Source: Gemmatimonadota bacterium (GTDB taxonomy: Bacteria; Gemmatimonadota; Gemmatimonadetes; Gemmatimonadales; GWC2-71-9). From it: DNA of 7,191 bases. Position 1 is the first letter of the stretch, and each line of letters starts with the position of its first letter. The stretch is taken from the NCBI GenBank assembly GCA_025360265.1, contig JANYCP010000075.1:1-7191 (forward strand), written 5' to 3'. Shown here piece after piece: positions 5,698-7,191 of this stretch. Position numbers and translations under genes: made by a program. The notes beneath the pieces were generated by a model. That model saw nothing but the letters and a program-made list of their open reading frames with translations, was not told where the DNA came from and searched no databases.

Positions 5698-6485
5698 TAT
5701 GGCTTCAGGATCAGCTTGGCGAGGATCACGTCAAGCAATAGTACCAACACCGACGTGGTGACCACCGCTCCGGTCACGGAGCGCCCAACACCCTCGGCGC
5801 CCTGCTGCGTGGTATAGCCGCGGTAACAGGAGATCAATCCGATCGCTGCGGCGAAGAAGAATCCCTTGATGATCGAATACCAGCCATCGAGCGGGTGCCA
5901 GTACACTCGCGCACCGTAGGCGAAATCCTGATTGGAAATTCCTAGCGTGGACTTGGCGATGACCCAGCCGGTCCCGACCGCCACAAAATCTGCGATGACC
6001 ACCAATACCGGGATCATCAATAGACAGGCAAGGACGCGCGGAATGAGCAGGTGACTTGCCGGTGAACGGCCGAGCGACTCGAGCGCATCGATCTGCTCGG
6101 TGACGCGCATCGTGCCGAGCTCGGCGGCGTAGCGCGCGCCGATTCGTCCGGCGAGGATGAGTGCCACGAGCACCGGGCCGAGTTCAAGTACCACCGATTC
6201 CGTTACCAACGAGCCAACGACGTAGATCGGGATGTTGCCGGTGAACTGATAGCCGGCCTGCAGTGCGGTGACTCCGCCGGTGAACGACGAAATCATCAGG
6301 ACGATGAAGAGCGACCCGACACCGATGCTCCAGGCCTCTTCCATGGTCCGGGGAAACCAGATCTTCACCTCGACCAGGCCGCGACCCATCTCGACCATCA
6401 GGTCGGCGAAACGACCGACAGCCGCCAATGGGTCAAGCACACTGCGTCCCGCTCGGAACATCGCCCATTCAACCAGACTGCTCAT
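5697..6485 (-). CDS. mlaE: MlaE-type ABC transporter permease
   Basis: This is a 262-residue integral inner-membrane protein of the MlaE/YrbE permease family, working as a dimer with MlaF and the MlaD hexamer in phospholipid transport. Hydrophobic helices can be seen at about 55-72, 86-112, 146-178, 203-222 and 236-259, with an N-terminal amphipathic part. Family motifs are Gly-Gly-Val-Thr-Ala-Leu-Gln-Ala-Gly (70-78), Glu-Leu-Gly-Pro-Val-Leu (101-106), Gly-Arg-Ile-Gly-Ala-Arg (113-118), Glu-Gln-Ile-Asp-Ala-Leu (130-135, the coupling region to the ATPase) and Cys-Tyr-Arg-Gly-Tyr (220-224). The length matches the family. The ATG has GGGAG 4 bases upstream. It is the first gene of the mlaE-F-D-folE-rnz operon and is divergent from mutY. 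Confidence 0.96.
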   Translation of the reverse strand: MSSLVEWAMFRAGRSVLDPLAAVGRFADLMVEMGRGLVEVKIWFPRTMEEAWSIGVGSLFIVLMISSFTGGVTALQAGYQFTGNIPIYVVGSLVTESVVLELGPVLVALILAGRIGARYAAELGTMRVTEQIDALESLGRSPASHLLIPRVLACLLMIPVLVVIADFVAVGTGWVIAKSTLGISNQDFAYGARVYWHPLDGWYSIIKGFFFAAAIGLISCYRGYTTQQGAEGVGRSVTGAVVTTSVLVLLLDVILAKLILKP

Positions 6486-6536
6486 GCCGCTCCCGGTGCT
6501 CGACGATTCATATGTGAACCTCTATCTTGCCCTTCG
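6486..6536. promoter_or_regulatory. Divergent promoter region between mlaE and mutY
   Basis: Only 51 bases separate the two start codons. For mutY, TCGACG (6500-6505), a 17-base spacer and TATCTT (6523-6528) put a likely start of transcription at or next to the ATG at 6537, which would give a leaderless or nearly leaderless mRNA. This fits the lack of a ribosome site before mutY. A near-perfect 12-base palindrome, TTCATATGTGAA (6507-6518), sits in the middle and could be an operator. The mlaE promoter is not clear and may extend into the mutY coding sequence. Confidence 0.4.
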
Positions 6537-7191
6537 ATGCCTCGAAAGTCCATCCTTGACGCCCAGGTGAATCGGCGGCGTTTCCGCCGAAACCTCCTCG
6601 CCTGGTTCCGCCGCAGCGGGCGAGACCTGCCTTGGCGCCGCACTCGCGATCCATATCAGATCCTCGTGTCCGAGGTCATGCTGCAGCAGACCCAGGTCTC
6701 CCGGGTCACTGAATACTGGCCGCGATTCCTCGCGCAATTCCCGACGATCCATCATCTCGCCGCCGCACCGCCAAAGCGGGTGCGCGAGGCATGGGACGGG
6801 TTGGGCTACTATCGGCGGGCAGAGAATTTAAGGCGGGCAGCGCACGATGTGGTGACGCACTACGACGGGGAAATGCCACAGGAATTGGCGGTTCTGCGTT
6901 CGCTCCCCGGAATCGGGGCGTACACCGCGGGCGCAGTGATGAGCTTTGCATTTGAACTGGCCGAGCCGGCGGTCGACACCAATGTGTCACGCGTGCTGCG
7001 GCGTGCGTTTCATCCGCGGGTCAAGAAGGGTGCTGCTGGGGATCGCAAACTCTGGGACCGCGCGAAGGAACTGATCCCGAGAAACGGCGCCGCGGCGTGG
7101 GCGACCAATCAGGCGCTGATGGAATTGGGGGCGCTGGTGTGTACGGCGCGGGTGATGCGGTGTGAGGTGTGCCCGGTGAGAAAGCAATGTC
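6537..7191 (+). CDS. mutY: A/G-specific adenine DNA glycosylase (3' end cut by window)
   Basis: The first 218 codons are present; the frame runs off the window. MutY removes adenine paired with 8-oxoguanine, preventing G-to-T changes. Visible features are Leu-Pro-Trp-Arg (31-34), catalytic Glu46 in Ser-Glu-Val-Met-Leu-Gln-Gln-Thr-Gln-Val, Gly-Leu-Gly-Tyr-Tyr-Arg-Arg-Ala (88-95), the helix-hairpin-helix Leu-Pro-Gly-Ile-Gly-Ala-Tyr129-Thr-Ala, catalytic Asp147 in Val-Asp-Thr-Asn-Val, and the 4Fe-4S ligands Cys202, Cys209, Cys212 and Cys218 with C-x6-C-x2-C-x5-C spacing. Tyr129 stands where endonuclease III has its catalytic Lys, which, with the Gln-Gln-Thr-Gln motif, points to MutY rather than Nth. 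The C-terminal NUDIX-like 8-oxoG recognition domain, if present, lies outside. ATG at 6537 is the only in-frame ATG that fits, with no ribosome site before it. A GTG at codon 11 is a less likely start. Confidence 0.94.
   Translation, partial: MPRKSILDAQVNRRRFRRNLLAWFRRSGRDLPWRRTRDPYQILVSEVMLQQTQVSRVTEYWPRFLAQFPTIHHLAAAPPKRVREAWDGLGYYRRAENLRRAAHDVVTHYDGEMPQELAVLRSLPGIGAYTAGAVMSFAFELAEPAVDTNVSRVLRRAFHPRVKKGAAGDRKLWDRAKELIPRNGAAAWATNQALMELGALVCTARVMRCEVCPVRKQC

Noticed and set aside
6522..6990. Minus-strand frames opposite mutY
   Set aside because: mutY has catalytic Glu and Asp, the helix-hairpin-helix and all four cluster cysteines on the plus strand; these are its shadows.
6537..7191. Endonuclease III (Nth) as the identity of the glycosylase
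   Set aside because: The Lys expected in the helix-hairpin-helix of Nth is Tyr here, and the Leu-Pro-Trp and Gln-Gln-Thr-Gln motifs are MutY-like.

Overview
The window looks like a chromosomal core-gene segment of a high-GC, diderm (Gram-negative-type) bacterium. The diderm call rests on an Mla-type phospholipid ABC transporter (mlaE-mlaF-mlaD) and a signal-peptide outer-membrane beta-barrel protein ending in Arg-Phe. The signal peptide ending in Leu-Val-Ala-Gln, the gene mix and the GC-rich, weak-Shine-Dalgarno style are compatible with Gemmatimonadota or a relative. That placement is an inference; no marker here proves it. I see no transposase, integrase, phage gene or CRISPR array.

Layout, right to left along the minus strand. 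A tight operon runs mlaE (6485-5697), mlaF (5697-4939), mlaD (4942-4067), folE (4058-3501, GTG start) and rnz (3501-2587). The junctions are TAATG, ATGA, an 8-base gap with the folE ribosome site on the mlaD stop, and TGATG, so translation is probably coupled throughout. About 70 bases after rnz, on the same strand, comes a tRNA-Ala(CGC) gene (2518-2446) with its own possible promoter, followed at once by a strong intrinsic terminator (2442-2408). Beyond it lie a tandem HD / HD-GYP signalling protein (2387-885), a 187-base gap holding a possible remnant of a glyoxalase-fold (VOC) gene, and the small outer-membrane protein (697-8).

On the plus strand, mutY (6537 to beyond the window end) is divergent from mlaE, with only 51 bases between the two starts. 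It is cut by the window edge just after its iron-sulfur cluster cysteines.

How the genes fit together: MlaE/F/D form the inner-membrane permease, ATPase and substrate-binding subunit of a lipid transporter. FolE makes the first committed intermediate of tetrahydrofolate (or another pterin). RNase Z trims tRNA 3' ends, and the tRNA beside it lacks an encoded CCA, which is the substrate type RNase Z handles. HD-GYP is a probable cyclic-di-nucleotide phosphodiesterase, and MutY repairs A:8-oxoG mispairs. Most of the window is ordinary core genome. The points worth a second look are the tandem HD-GYP with a degenerate first module, the folE/rnz coupling to a lipid transporter, a dispersed-type repeat that supplies the rnz stop codon, and the gene remnant near 776-884.
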